In this document: positions 17,798-26,414 of the stretch, piece after piece
Position numbering within the stretch: position 1 is the first letter of the stretch
Layout: each line of letters begins with the position of its first letter
From: DATAXP01 sp036272935
GTDB lineage: Bacteria; Planctomycetota; Planctomycetia; Pirellulales; PNKZ01
Assembly (NCBI GenBank): GCA_036272935.1
Contig: DATAXP010000123.1
Location: forward strand, 1 to 53,961
Direction of reading: 5' to 3'
DNA: 53,961 bases
Notes under the pieces: generated by a model
Told to the model about the DNA's origin: nothing
The model's input: only the letters and a program-made list of their open reading frames with translations
Databases searched by the model: none
Translations under genes and position numbers: made by a program

Positions 17798-18625
17798 GTG
17801 GTCAACGATCTTGCCCGTAACGCGCTGTCTGAAGAGCCGTTGATTGCCGTGTTCGTCGACTTCGAGAACCTGGCGATCGGTGTGCGCGACATGAAGGCCG
17901 GCGAATTCCAGATCAAGCTGGTGCTGAAGCGACTGCTCGAGAAAGGCCGGATCGTCTACAAGCGCGCCTACTGCGACTGGCGGAACTATCAGGATGCCGT
18001 GCGCGAGTTTCACGGGCAGGGGATCGAGCTGATCGATATCCCGCAGAGCCGGATGAGCGGCAAGAACAGTGCCGACATCCACATGGTGGTCGACGCGCTC
18101 GATCTGTGCCACTCGAAGCAGCACATCGACGCCTTCGCCCTGGTCTCCGGCGACAGCGATTTCTCGCCGCTGGTGTCGAAGCTCAAAGAGAACAACAAGC
18201 GTGTGATCGGCTGCGGCGTGAAAAGCTCGACGTCCGACCTGCTGATTGCCAACTGCGATGAGTTTATTTACTACGACGACCTGATCCGCGTGGCCAAGAA
18301 GACGCAGGCCCGCGGCACGCGCAGCCGCGCCGAGGCCAAGCCGCGCGACGGCAAGGTGGTGAAGGAAGACAAGGCCAAGGAAGACAAGCACCAGGAGGCG
18401 TACGATCGCGTCTCCGAAGTGCTGCACTCGATCGAGCAGGACTACACGCCGCTGTGGGGCTCGACGCTCAAGCAGGCGCTGCGGCGCGTCTACCCCGGGT
18501 TCAACGAAAGCTACTACGGCTACGGCAGTTTCTCGGACTTGCTGGAAGCCATGAAAGAGCGGGGGCTGGTGGCCCTGGAATACGACGACAGCCGCGGCAA
18601 CTACAAAGTGCGCGCAGCGGATTGA
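17798..18625 (+). CDS. NYN-domain protein with C-terminal LOTUS/OST-HTH domain
   Basis: 275 residues from GTG 17798, with AGGAG 10 nt upstream. The NYN (PIN-like) nuclease domain shows its acidic motifs in AVFVDFENLAIG, SADIHMVVDALD and SGDSDFSPLV. A charged Lys-rich linker follows (about 165-205). The last 70 residues (LWGSTLKQALRRVYPGF, GYGSFSDLLEAM) fit an OST-HTH/LOTUS RNA-binding domain. This arrangement is known from LabA-like proteins and suggests RNA cleavage or binding. The longer frame from 17678 adds unlikely sequence. Confidence 0.9.
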   Translation: MVNDLARNALSEEPLIAVFVDFENLAIGVRDMKAGEFQIKLVLKRLLEKGRIVYKRAYCDWRNYQDAVREFHGQGIELIDIPQSRMSGKNSADIHMVVDALDLCHSKQHIDAFALVSGDSDFSPLVSKLKENNKRVIGCGVKSSTSDLLIANCDEFIYYDDLIRVAKKTQARGTRSRAEAKPRDGKVVKEDKAKEDKHQEAYDRVSEVLHSIEQDYTPLWGSTLKQALRRVYPGFNESYYGYGSFSDLLEAMKERGLVALEYDDSRGNYKVRAAD

Positions 18626-18642
18626 ACGGCGTCCTGGCGAGC

Positions 18643-18711
18643 GGGGCGTGTCAACGCCCCGGTGATCTCTCGCGCGAGCGTCGTTGACGTACCGGGGGCA
18701 TGACTGCCCCC
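18643..18711. repeat. Paired short palindromes at the lgt 3' end
   Basis: Two hairpins: ggggcgt-gtca-acgcccc at 18643-18660 and gggggca-tgac-tgccccc at 18694-18711. They sit between convergent genes, overlap the lgt stop and encode its last residues. They could end transcription from both sides, but no T-tract is present. Confidence 0.6.
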
Positions 18712-20009
18712 GCGCGCCCACTAGTGGCCGGCTGCGCTTCGACAATCGGCCAGGCGATCTTCGGCGGGCTGCGCAGCAGCCAGATCCACAAGCCGGCCGC
18801 GTACACCAGGATGCACAGGCTGATGTTCTGCGCGATCGTCATGCCGGTGCCGAACACGCCCGGCTCGTCGGTGCGAATGGTTTCGATCAAGAACCGCGTG
18901 ATCGGATACAGCGTGCAGGTCCAGGCGGTCGCTTCGCCATCGCGGCGGCGCAGCGGCTCGTAGGCCAGCAGAAACAGGCAGATCAGCGCAGCATCGAGCA
19001 CGCTGTACAGTTGCGTCGGGTGGACCGGCAGGCTGGCCCGGGTCACGTCGCGCGGCGGCTCGAGGATCACCTGCCCGCGGCTCGTTTCGAGGTCGACTTC
19101 TTCGCCGGCGGTGGCCGCCTCGACCAGCGCTTGCCGGGCATCGTCGATCGAGTGGATCGGCTGCTCGTTGACTGAATCGATGCGATCGCCCGGCTGAATT
19201 GCTTGTCCCGTCGTCCGCGCACCGGCGACCATGCTACCGACGACTACCGGCGACTTGTTGCGCGGCGCATTAGGATCGACGGCGATCTCGATGCCATACA
19301 ATTCGCCGCGCTCCGCTTGCCGGATGTACGGCGGCGAGCCAGCGGGAAACCGCATCGCCCACGGCAGCTCGCATACGCCGCCGAAGCAGCAGCCGTTCAG
19401 AAAGCAGCCGATCCGGCCAAAGGCGATGCCGATCATCAGCCCTGGCGCCATCAGGTCGGCCAGGGCGAAGCCGGGAATCTTGTGCGTGCGCACAAACGCG
19501 ATCAGGCCGATCGCGCCGCACAGCACGCAGCCGTAGATCACCAGGCCACCTTCTTGGATGGCGACGATGGCTTTGATCGTCTCGCCCCAGCTGGGTCGCG
19601 AGAACTGCGGCCAATACTCGACGACGTAGAACAGTCGGGCGCCGATAAACCCGGTGGCGAACATCCAGAACGCCAGCGAATAGATCAAATCGGGGTTCAG
19701 CCCTCGCCGCTTAGCCCGCCATGCCGTCAACGCCACACCCGAGGCGATGCCGGCCAGCAGCGTCACGCCGAACCCGCGAATCGGCAACCCCTCGGGCTGC
19801 GAAATGGCTGGCAGTACGAACACGATCGCCGCCGCCACGATCGCCAGGATCGGCAGGTAGCCGGCCACCTCGCGGCCGAAGCCATGACGGTAGATGACCA
19901 CGGCCAGCATCACGGTGCTGGCCGCGATTACGGCGAACAGCAAGATGCCGACGCCGAACAGCGGCCAGCCGGCAATCTCGGTCGGAATGTAGAACAGCGT
20001 TTGTCGCAA
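18651..20009 (-). CDS. lgt: Prolipoprotein diacylglyceryl transferase with PDZ-like insert
   Basis: Lgt attaches diacylglycerol to the lipobox cysteine of prolipoproteins in the inner membrane. The start is TTG 20009, giving 452 residues, against about 270-300 for usual Lgt. Multiple membrane helices are present, with GRIGCFLNGCC where the family has GRIGNFING, and HPTQLYS near the C-terminal helices. Between these, about residues 240-325 hold a soluble insert with GDRIDSVNEQPIHSIDDA, which looks like a PDZ ligand-binding unit. The last 25 residues are basic and repeat-encoded. It lies 16 bp after panC. Confidence 0.92.
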   Translation of the reverse strand: MRQTLFYIPTEIAGWPLFGVGILLFAVIAASTVMLAVVIYRHGFGREVAGYLPILAIVAAAIVFVLPAISQPEGLPIRGFGVTLLAGIASGVALTAWRAKRRGLNPDLIYSLAFWMFATGFIGARLFYVVEYWPQFSRPSWGETIKAIVAIQEGGLVIYGCVLCGAIGLIAFVRTHKIPGFALADLMAPGLMIGIAFGRIGCFLNGCCFGGVCELPWAMRFPAGSPPYIRQAERGELYGIEIAVDPNAPRNKSPVVVGSMVAGARTTGQAIQPGDRIDSVNEQPIHSIDDARQALVEAATAGEEVDLETSRGQVILEPPRDVTRASLPVHPTQLYSVLDAALICLFLLAYEPLRRRDGEATAWTCTLYPITRFLIETIRTDEPGVFGTGMTIAQNISLCILVYAAGLWIWLLRSPPKIAWPIVEAQPATSGRAGAVMPPVRQRRSRERSPGR

Positions 20010-20025
20010 GTTGGTGACCGCTCCC

Positions 20026-20937
20026 TTACGGTCGCGGCTCGTGGGATCGCGGTTCGTTGGGTTCCAGCATTTGATTGTCGATCAGCCGTGTCGAGCCCAC
20101 TTGGGCGGCGACGGCGGCCAAGGCCGTGTGGTCGATGCGCTCCAAGGGGGCGAGCGTTTCGGGATCGCCGACGACGATGTATTCCACACGGATATCCGGG
20201 GCCGTGGCGAACACTTCGCGCATCGCGGCGACGATGGTGGCGGCATCGCGCTCGCCCGCGGCGACCAATTCCGCGGCGCGGCGCAGGCTGCGGCTCAGCA
20301 CCAACGCTTGCCGGCGTTGGTGAGGATCGAGGTAACGATTGCGCGAGCTCATCGCCAAGCCGTCGGCCTCGCGCACGATCGGGCAGACGCGAGCCTCGAT
20401 TGGCACGTTTAGATCGCGCACCATTTGCCGCACGACGAGCGCTTGCTGAAAATCCTTGGCGCCGAAGAACGCCACGTCGGCCTGCGACAGGTTGAACAAC
20501 TTCAGTACCACCGTGGCTACGCCGGCAAAATGCCCGGGGCGCGACCTTCCCTCCAGCGACTCGGCGACCCCGCCGACCTCGAGCGTCGTGGCGAAACCGT
20601 GCGCGTAAATCTCGGCTGGGGACGCCGGGGCGAACACCACATCGGCCCCCAGCGGGGCCAGTGCCGCCAGGTCGGCCTCGAGTGTGCGAGGGTATTTGGA
20701 AAAGTCTTCGTGCGGGGCGAACTGCGTGGGGTTCACGAAGATCGTGACAATCGTGAAGTCGCACTGGCGCGTGGCGGCTTCGACCAGGCTGAGATGCCCC
20801 GCGTGCAGCGCCCCCATGGTCGGCACCAGGCCGATGGTCTTGCCCGCCTCGCGGGCCTCGCGGACCGCAGCGCGCAGCGCCTCGCAAGTGCCCAGCACTC
20901 GCGGCGGAGCGGCGGGCGTGTTGAGCTTCGGCGTCAT
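20026..20937 (-). CDS. panC: Pantothenate synthetase
   Basis: PanC joins pantoate and beta-alanine using ATP, in coenzyme A synthesis. The 303-residue protein has the nucleotide-binding VPTMGALHAGHLSL, FVNPTQF, FFGAKDFQQ and the KMSKS-like MSSRNRYL. The start is ATG 20937. The C-terminal residues NEPRSHEPRP are encoded by part of the family E palindrome. It is followed closely by lgt. Confidence 0.97.
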   Translation of the reverse strand: MTPKLNTPAAPPRVLGTCEALRAAVREAREAGKTIGLVPTMGALHAGHLSLVEAATRQCDFTIVTIFVNPTQFAPHEDFSKYPRTLEADLAALAPLGADVVFAPASPAEIYAHGFATTLEVGGVAESLEGRSRPGHFAGVATVVLKLFNLSQADVAFFGAKDFQQALVVRQMVRDLNVPIEARVCPIVREADGLAMSSRNRYLDPHQRRQALVLSRSLRRAAELVAAGERDAATIVAAMREVFATAPDIRVEYIVVGDPETLAPLERIDHTALAAVAAQVGSTRLIDNQMLEPNEPRSHEPRP

Positions 20938-20962
20938 AATACTTAATTGTCTGTTGAAAAAT

Positions 20963-21035
20963 GTGGGAGGCGAATCCTTTCGCCGACCGGCGGTGTGAAT
21001 TTATCCACAACTCGGCGATAGGAATCGCCTCCCAC
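20963..21035. repeat. Palindromic repeat, family C (copy 1)
   Basis: gtgggaggcgaatcctttcg at the left and a complementary ggaatcgcctcccac at the right. It lies between folK and panC. A closer-matched copy is at 32753-32821. Confidence 0.85.
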
Positions 21036-21065
21036 AGTCAAGACAGTCATTTTTTCAGCAAGCTG

Positions 21066-21794
21066 CTACCCCTGCATCGCGGCAACCGCGGCGACGATCT
21101 CGTCGCGCAGTGCGCTCAAGTTGTCCCCCTTCAATTGCAGCACCGGGCACGGTGCTCGACCGCTGCTACCCGGCCATGCCGTATTAATAGTGACCAGCAA
21201 ATCAGGCCGTCCGGCTGCGGCGGTGACGAATTCTACTGGCGAGCCAGCAACGCGACCATACGAGCCGGCAACCGCCTCCGCGACTCGCCGACACAGTTCC
21301 GACGGGCCAACTAGTGCCACGCGAGACTTCGCCGTGCGCACGTGTGCTAGCAATTCGTCGATCTTCCAGCCGAGCCGCGGATGCCGCCAAGTGCCGGCCA
21401 CCTCGGCGGCCGGGGCGAGCACAAACCGACGGAAAGCCATGCGCGGATGCGGCACGGTGAGCCGCGGCGAGTCGACGATCCGGTCGTCATACAGCAGCAG
21501 GTCGAGATCGAGAGTGCGGGCGGCCCAGCGCTCGCCGCGCTGGCGGCCCAGGCGGGTCTCGATTTGCTGAAGCCGGTCGAGCAGCGATTCGGGCTCGAGC
21601 GTGGTTTCGACGACCACGGTTCCGTTGAGAAACGCTCCTTGCCCCAAAGGCCCGCCGACTGGCGCGGTTTCGTGCCAGCCGCTACGGCTCACTACAGCGA
21701 TCTCGGGCTCGGCCGCCAGCGCCGCCGCCGCGCGGTCGAGTGTCGCGGCGCGGTCGCCGAGGTTCGAGCCCAATCCAATCAACGCGTGGTGCAT
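21066..21794 (-). CDS. folK: HPPK (folK) with C-terminal extension
   Basis: FolK pyrophosphorylates 6-hydroxymethyl-dihydropterin in folate synthesis. Residues 1-160 carry the family motifs GLGSNLGDR, TAPVGG, FLNGTVVVET, RTLDLDLLLYDD and VPHPRM. The start is ATG 21794; an upstream extension is not supported. The product is 242 residues against about 160 usually. The extra 80 residues form an alpha/beta unit (VALVGPSELCRRVAEAV, GRPDLLVTI) that I cannot assign. It leads the minus-strand folK-panC-lgt group. Confidence 0.93.
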   Translation of the reverse strand: MHHALIGLGSNLGDRAATLDRAAAALAAEPEIAVVSRSGWHETAPVGGPLGQGAFLNGTVVVETTLEPESLLDRLQQIETRLGRQRGERWAARTLDLDLLLYDDRIVDSPRLTVPHPRMAFRRFVLAPAAEVAGTWRHPRLGWKIDELLAHVRTAKSRVALVGPSELCRRVAEAVAGSYGRVAGSPVEFVTAAAGRPDLLVTINTAWPGSSGRAPCPVLQLKGDNLSALRDEIVAAVAAMQG

Positions 21795-21823
21795 ACGGTC
21801 ATTGTACGGAAAACATGCCGACC

Positions 21824-21884
21824 GTAACGAGCCGCGGGCGTGAGCGAGCGGTTTGGCCGCTCCCTTACGGTCGCGGCTCGTTAC
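21824..21884. repeat. Palindromic repeat, family E
   Basis: gtaacgagccgcg at 21824-21836 is the complement of cgcggctcgttac at 21872-21884, with gagcgagcggtttggccgctc between. A half-copy (ctcccttacggtcgcggctc) lies at 20021-20040 and runs into panC. Confidence 0.85.
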
Positions 21885-21929
21885 AATACTCCCTTCCAAA
21901 ATGATCCCTCTTTGGCGGAGAGAATAAGC

Positions 21930-22472
21930 ATGTTCAAGAAGATATTGATTGCCTTGGTGTTGTTGTTGGCGGCATTTGCCGGCGCCGTGGCGATGCAGCC
22001 CGACGAGCTGCACGTCGAGCGATCGGCGACGATCGCCGCAGAGCCGGCGGCGGTGTTCGCCCAGGTCAACGACTTTCATCGCTGGCAGGAGTGGTCGCCG
22101 TGGACACGGCTCGATCCGGAGGCGAAGAACTCGTTCGAGGGCCCCGAGGCGGGTAAGGGGGCGATCTTCCGCTGGGCGGGCAACGCGCAGGTGGGCGAAG
22201 GCAGCATGACGATCGTGGAGAGTAGGCCCGACGAGCTGATCCGCATCCACCTTGAGTTCGTCAAGCCGTTCGAGGGGACGAACAACGTCCTGTTCACCTT
22301 CAAGCCCGAAGGCGACGGGACGCTGGTCACCTGGGACATGCTGGGCAAGAAGAACTTTGTCTGCAAGGCGATGTGCCTGGTGATGAACATGCAGAAGATG
22401 ATCGGCAGCGAGTTCGACCAGGGACTGGCGAACTTGAAGGGGGTTGTCGAACAGCAGAAGCCGGCCGGATAG
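21930..22472 (+). CDS. SRPBCC (START-like) family protein
   Basis: 180 residues from ATG 21930 after GGAGAG. An N-terminal membrane anchor or signal (ILIALVLLLAAFAGAVA) precedes a START-like fold: VERSATIAAEPAAVFAQVNDF, then HRWQEWSPW and SMTIVESRPDELI. The pattern matches SRPBCC polyketide-cyclase/dehydratase-like proteins, which bind hydrophobic ligands. The ligand is unknown. It is divergent from folK, with the family E repeat between. Confidence 0.88.
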   Translation: MFKKILIALVLLLAAFAGAVAMQPDELHVERSATIAAEPAAVFAQVNDFHRWQEWSPWTRLDPEAKNSFEGPEAGKGAIFRWAGNAQVGEGSMTIVESRPDELIRIHLEFVKPFEGTNNVLFTFKPEGDGTLVTWDMLGKKNFVCKAMCLVMNMQKMIGSEFDQGLANLKGVVEQQKPAG

Positions 22473-22482
22473 CGGTCCGCGG

Positions 22483-22526
22483 TTAGCCGCGGGGCAAGCC
22501 CCGCGCGTCACAAGCGATGCGGCTAA
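22483..22526. repeat. Palindromic repeat, family B (copy 4)
   Basis: ttagccgcggggcaagcccc with the right arm gtcacaagcgatgcggctaa. It lies between the SRPBCC and glycosyltransferase genes. Confidence 0.85.
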
Positions 22527-22623
22527 CTACGCCCGGCTTGCGCCGATTGAGACTCGACCGATCGCGGGCTAGACTTTGCATATCGCCGATTTTTTGCCAG
22601 TCCGATCGAGCGTACCGCCGGCA

Positions 22624-23526
22624 ATGAGCAACACGAGCATGACCGAAGACGTTCCGGGGCAGGAAGGCACGGCCGGCCGCGACAAAGTCGAGGCCTTCCA
22701 CGCCCTGCTCGCCAAGCTGACGGCGGGTGAAGCGGTTCCCGGCCAGGCGCTCGATCGCGGCCATGTTGAGCTGATCGAGCGGCTGTTGGGCAAATGGGCC
22801 TGCCGACGGCTGGGCATCTTCGCGACGCCCGAAGGGTTCAGGCTGTCGGTCGTCATTCCCGTGTACAACGAAGTGAAGACGGTCGCCGAAGTGGTCCGCC
22901 GGGTGCGCGAGTGCGGCGTGCCGGTCGAGATCATCCTGGTCGACGACGGCAGCACCGACGGCACGCGCGCTCTGCTCGACTCGTGGCGCGAGCAGGCCGA
23001 TCTGAAGATCATCTTCCATGCAAAGAACCAAGGAAAAGGTGCCGCGCTGCGCACCGGCTTTCAACAGGCGACCGGCGACGTGGTGATCGTGCAGGACGCC
23101 GACCTGGAATACGACCCGGCCGAGTTCCCGATGCTGATTCAGCCGATCGTCGAAGGCTCGGCCGACGCTGTGTTCGGCAGCCGGTTCCTGGGCGAAGACC
23201 ATCGCGTGCTGTACTTCTGGCACTCGATCGGCAACCATTTGCTGACGCTGCTCAGCAATATGATGACGAACCTGAACCTCACCGACATGGAGACGTGCTA
23301 TAAGGCGTTTCGCCGCGACGTGATCCAGCAGATCGCGCCGCGACTCAAGGAGGATCGGTTCGGCATCGAGCCCGAGCTGACGGCCAAGGTCGCTCGGCTG
23401 CCGGGCATTCGTATCTTCGAGCGCCCCGTGAGCTACCAAGGACGCACCTACGCCGAAGGGAAGAAAATCACGTGGCGCGACGGGTTCCGCGCGTTATGGT
23501 GCATCGTGCGCTATCGGCGCGGCTGA
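22624..23526 (+). CDS. Family 2 glycosyltransferase (dolichol-phosphate mannosyltransferase type)
   Basis: 300 residues from ATG 22624. The GT-A domain has SVVIPVYNEVKTV, the nucleotide-sugar motif LVDDGSTDGT and the metal-binding QDADLEYDP. KNQGKGAALRTGF is typical of polyprenyl-phosphate glycosyltransferases. No membrane helices are seen at the C terminus. The first 70 residues are an extra helical region. It probably transfers a hexose to a lipid or polymer carrier; the sugar is unknown. Confidence 0.9.
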   Translation: MSNTSMTEDVPGQEGTAGRDKVEAFHALLAKLTAGEAVPGQALDRGHVELIERLLGKWACRRLGIFATPEGFRLSVVIPVYNEVKTVAEVVRRVRECGVPVEIILVDDGSTDGTRALLDSWREQADLKIIFHAKNQGKGAALRTGFQQATGDVVIVQDADLEYDPAEFPMLIQPIVEGSADAVFGSRFLGEDHRVLYFWHSIGNHLLTLLSNMMTNLNLTDMETCYKAFRRDVIQQIAPRLKEDRFGIEPELTAKVARLPGIRIFERPVSYQGRTYAEGKKITWRDGFRALWCIVRYRRG

Positions 23527-23585
23527 GAGACTGCGGCGGGCAGGATTTCCGGCGGGCAGTGGTCAACGGGGCGTTCCGTCGTACG

Positions 23586-26309
23586 ATGGAAATGACGGTC
23601 AAACAATTCGTCCGCGAGCTAACCGCCAGCGGGCTGATGACCGCCGACGAATTCACGGCCTTTGAAAAGCAGCTTCCACCGCGCGACCAGGCAATCGACG
23701 ACGCCGCCGGACTGGGCAAGAAGCTCGTCGCTGCCGGCAAGCTGACCAAGTACCAGGTTGCCAACGTCCTGCAAGGCAAGGCGAAGAACCTGGTGTTTGG
23801 CGAGTACGCGGTGACCGATCGGATCGGCGCCGGCGGCATGGGACAGGTGTTCAAGGCCGAGCATCGCCGGATGCGGCGGACCGTGGCGCTGAAGATTCTG
23901 CCCCCATCGGCCGTGAAAAGCCCCGAGGCGGTGAAGCGCTTCGAGCAAGAAGTGCAGGCGGCGGCGCGGCTCGAGCATCCGAACATCGTCACGGCGTTCG
24001 ATGCCGGCGAGGCCAACGGCGTACACTTCCTGGTGATGCAGTACGTCGAAGGGCAGGACTTATCAAGCCTGGTGAAGCGCTCCGGGCCATTGAGCCTATC
24101 GCAGGCGGTCGACTACATCGCGCAGGCGGCGCGCGGACTGGCTTACGCACACGGCAAGGGGATGGTGCATCGCGACATCAAGCCGGCCAATCTGCTGCTG
24201 TCGAACGAAGGGGTGGTGAAGATTCTTGACATGGGGCTGGCGCGGTTCGACGACACGCCGCCCGAAGCGCCTGCCAAGAGCGGCGAACGGATGACCAGTG
24301 CCGGGCAGGTGATGGGCACGGTCGATTACATGGCCCCCGAGCAGGCTGCCGACACGCAAGCCGCCGACGCGCGCAGCGACATTTACAGCCTGGGTTGTAC
24401 GCTGTATCGGCTGCTCGCCGGCGAGAACCCATACTCGGGCGACACGATCGTCAAGACGATCCTGGCTCACCGCGAGCAACCGGTTCCCGCGCTGCGTGCC
24501 AAGCGGCCCGAGGTGTCCGAGACGCTCGATGCCATTTACCAGCGGATGATCGCGAAGCGTCCGGCCGACCGGTTTGCCAGCGCCCAGGAAGTGGTCGCGG
24601 CACTCGAAGCGTTGCACACGGCTCGACCATCGCCGCCGACCGCCGTACCGGTTGGCGCTGCGGCGACTGGGCTCAGTCAAGGTCTTCCTTCGGTGAGCGC
24701 CTTTCCGGTCGCGACGGCCATCCCCGTGGCGACCGTAGTGCCGGTCGCGGCGCCGTTTCTGACCGTGGCTCCCGGAAGCGATCCGTCATTGAACATGACG
24801 CTGGCCGTGGCGAAATCGTCGACCACGCTGCGCAACAAGACCAAAAGCACCTGGGGACTGACGGCGAAGATCATGGGAGCGACGTTCGGCACGATCATCG
24901 CGCCGATCCTGGTGACGTACATCATCAAGTTCATGGATAGGGAAGTGACGCCGACCCAAGTACCGGCAGCCGTCGCGACAGCGACGTTAACCCCGGCGAC
25001 TCCCGCTAAAATGAACGGGACATCGCAGCCGGAAGCAACCTTGGCGACCGCGACACTCGCGGCGGCAACGCCCGCGGTCCCCGTAACGCCAACGGCTCCG
25101 CAGACCCCACTAGCGCCGCCGGAAATGGTCGACGGCAAGCCGTTCGATCTGCTGGCGATCGTCGACCCAGCGCGCGACACAGCCAATGCCAAACTTTTCG
25201 GCACGGCAGGGCGTGGCTTCCCATCGCGCTGGCGCAAGACCGGCAACATATTGACCGTAAACAGCACCGGCTTGAAAGGGACCGCCAAAATCGAATTCCC
25301 CATTGAGATTCCCAACGAATACGACTTGGAGCTGATGGTCAGCCGACCGAAAACGCCTACCGAAAGCCACGGCCTGTTACTTACCTTGCCGATCGATGGC
25401 GAGCCGGTCGCATTGGGAATGGACCTGGGCGACAATCATTCCTGGGGGCTGGATAAAATCGACGGCAAACCCGCCGCGCGCAACGGCACGCTGGTCGAGA
25501 ACAAGCCGCCGATCGGTACCGCCGCCACGCGCGTGGTGGTCAAGGTCCGCTGCGGTACTGTGACCGTCACCGCCAACGACGAGCGGATGTTGGAGTGGAC
25601 GGGGCGCGGCGAGCAACTTTCCGTCGTTCCCGTGCGCAAAGCCCACCTGAATCATGCGTTTGTCCTCTCGACCGACGATGCCGACTTTATCATCCATCAG
25701 ATGGTCGTGATTCCCGGCGGCGGCGATTGGTCGCCGCTCTTCGACGGCCGCGACTTGAAGGGCTGGAACGCCACGGGCGGTCGCGATCATTGGAAAGTCG
25801 ACGCCAAGACCGGCGTGCTCGATGGCTTCGGCAGCGGAAACATCTCCTGGCTCACCAGCGAGCGCGAGCTGCACGACTACCGCCTGCGGCTGGAATTCAA
25901 CCTGGCGGCGGGAACCAACTCGGGCTTTACGCCGCGCACCGTTCCCGATGTCAAGGATGCTGATCAACTCGAAGTCCAGATCAACGAGGAAGCGCGATCG
26001 GCCCAGCGGGTGCCGCTAGGAGGCATCCGCAATCTTACTTCCGGCAAAGATACCCCAAACACCGCGCCGCGCTCGGGCGTGGAACTTCGGCCCGCCGGTG
26101 CGTGGAACGATTTGGAAATCGATCTGCGCGGCCGAGCGCTGCGCCTCTGGATCAACGGCACGCTGGTGCAGGACGTCGAGCTGCGCAAGCCGGCCAAGCC
26201 CGCCGACGGCGTGCCGGGGCTGCGGCGGATCAAGGGGAACTTCGGCTTCCAGATCGTCACCGGCCACGTGCGCTACCGCAACATCGTGGTACACGAGTAC
26301 AAGAAGTGA
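23586..26309 (+). CDS. Transmembrane Ser/Thr kinase with DUF1080 ectodomain
   Basis: 907 residues from ATG 23586. Residues 1-70 are a planctomycete-type lead-in. The kinase domain (72-345) has GAGGMG at 81-86, Lys103, HRD at 195-197 and DMG at 215 in place of DFG. An Ala/Pro/Val linker and one membrane helix (about 424-449) follow. The outer part has a beta-sandwich region (about 515-705) and a DUF1080/3-keto-disaccharide hydrolase-type domain (from about 712, SPLFDGRDLKGWNATGG). The layout suggests a receptor kinase sensing a sugar-like ligand; this is inference. It follows the glycosyltransferase by 59 bp. Confidence 0.93.
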   Translation: MEMTVKQFVRELTASGLMTADEFTAFEKQLPPRDQAIDDAAGLGKKLVAAGKLTKYQVANVLQGKAKNLVFGEYAVTDRIGAGGMGQVFKAEHRRMRRTVALKILPPSAVKSPEAVKRFEQEVQAAARLEHPNIVTAFDAGEANGVHFLVMQYVEGQDLSSLVKRSGPLSLSQAVDYIAQAARGLAYAHGKGMVHRDIKPANLLLSNEGVVKILDMGLARFDDTPPEAPAKSGERMTSAGQVMGTVDYMAPEQAADTQAADARSDIYSLGCTLYRLLAGENPYSGDTIVKTILAHREQPVPALRAKRPEVSETLDAIYQRMIAKRPADRFASAQEVVAALEALHTARPSPPTAVPVGAAATGLSQGLPSVSAFPVATAIPVATVVPVAAPFLTVAPGSDPSLNMTLAVAKSSTTLRNKTKSTWGLTAKIMGATFGTIIAPILVTYIIKFMDREVTPTQVPAAVATATLTPATPAKMNGTSQPEATLATATLAAATPAVPVTPTAPQTPLAPPEMVDGKPFDLLAIVDPARDTANAKLFGTAGRGFPSRWRKTGNILTVNSTGLKGTAKIEFPIEIPNEYDLELMVSRPKTPTESHGLLLTLPIDGEPVALGMDLGDNHSWGLDKIDGKPAARNGTLVENKPPIGTAATRVVVKVRCGTVTVTANDERMLEWTGRGEQLSVVPVRKAHLNHAFVLSTDDADFIIHQMVVIPGGGDWSPLFDGRDLKGWNATGGRDHWKVDAKTGVLDGFGSGNISWLTSERELHDYRLRLEFNLAAGTNSGFTPRTVPDVKDADQLEVQINEEARSAQRVPLGGIRNLTSGKDTPNTAPRSGVELRPAGAWNDLEIDLRGRALRLWINGTLVQDVELRKPAKPADGVPGLRRIKGNFGFQIVTGHVRYRNIVVHEYKK

Positions 26310-26340
26310 CGGCCGAGACAATTCGGCATCGGCTGACCGC

Positions 26341-26405
26341 GTGGGGCAGACATTCTTGTCTGCCGTGAGAGTCGTAACGAAGGCAAGCAGGAATGCCTGC
26401 CCCAC
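26341..26405. repeat. Palindromic repeat, family D
   Basis: gtggggcagacattcttgtc at the left and gcaggaatgcctgccccac at the right. It lies between the convergent kinase and purU genes. Only one copy is seen here. Confidence 0.8.
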
Positions 26406-26414
26406 ATCAAGCCC

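Noticed and set aside
17396..18745. 449-residue minus-strand open frame
   Set aside because: Opposite to the NYN-LOTUS gene, without recognisable protein features.
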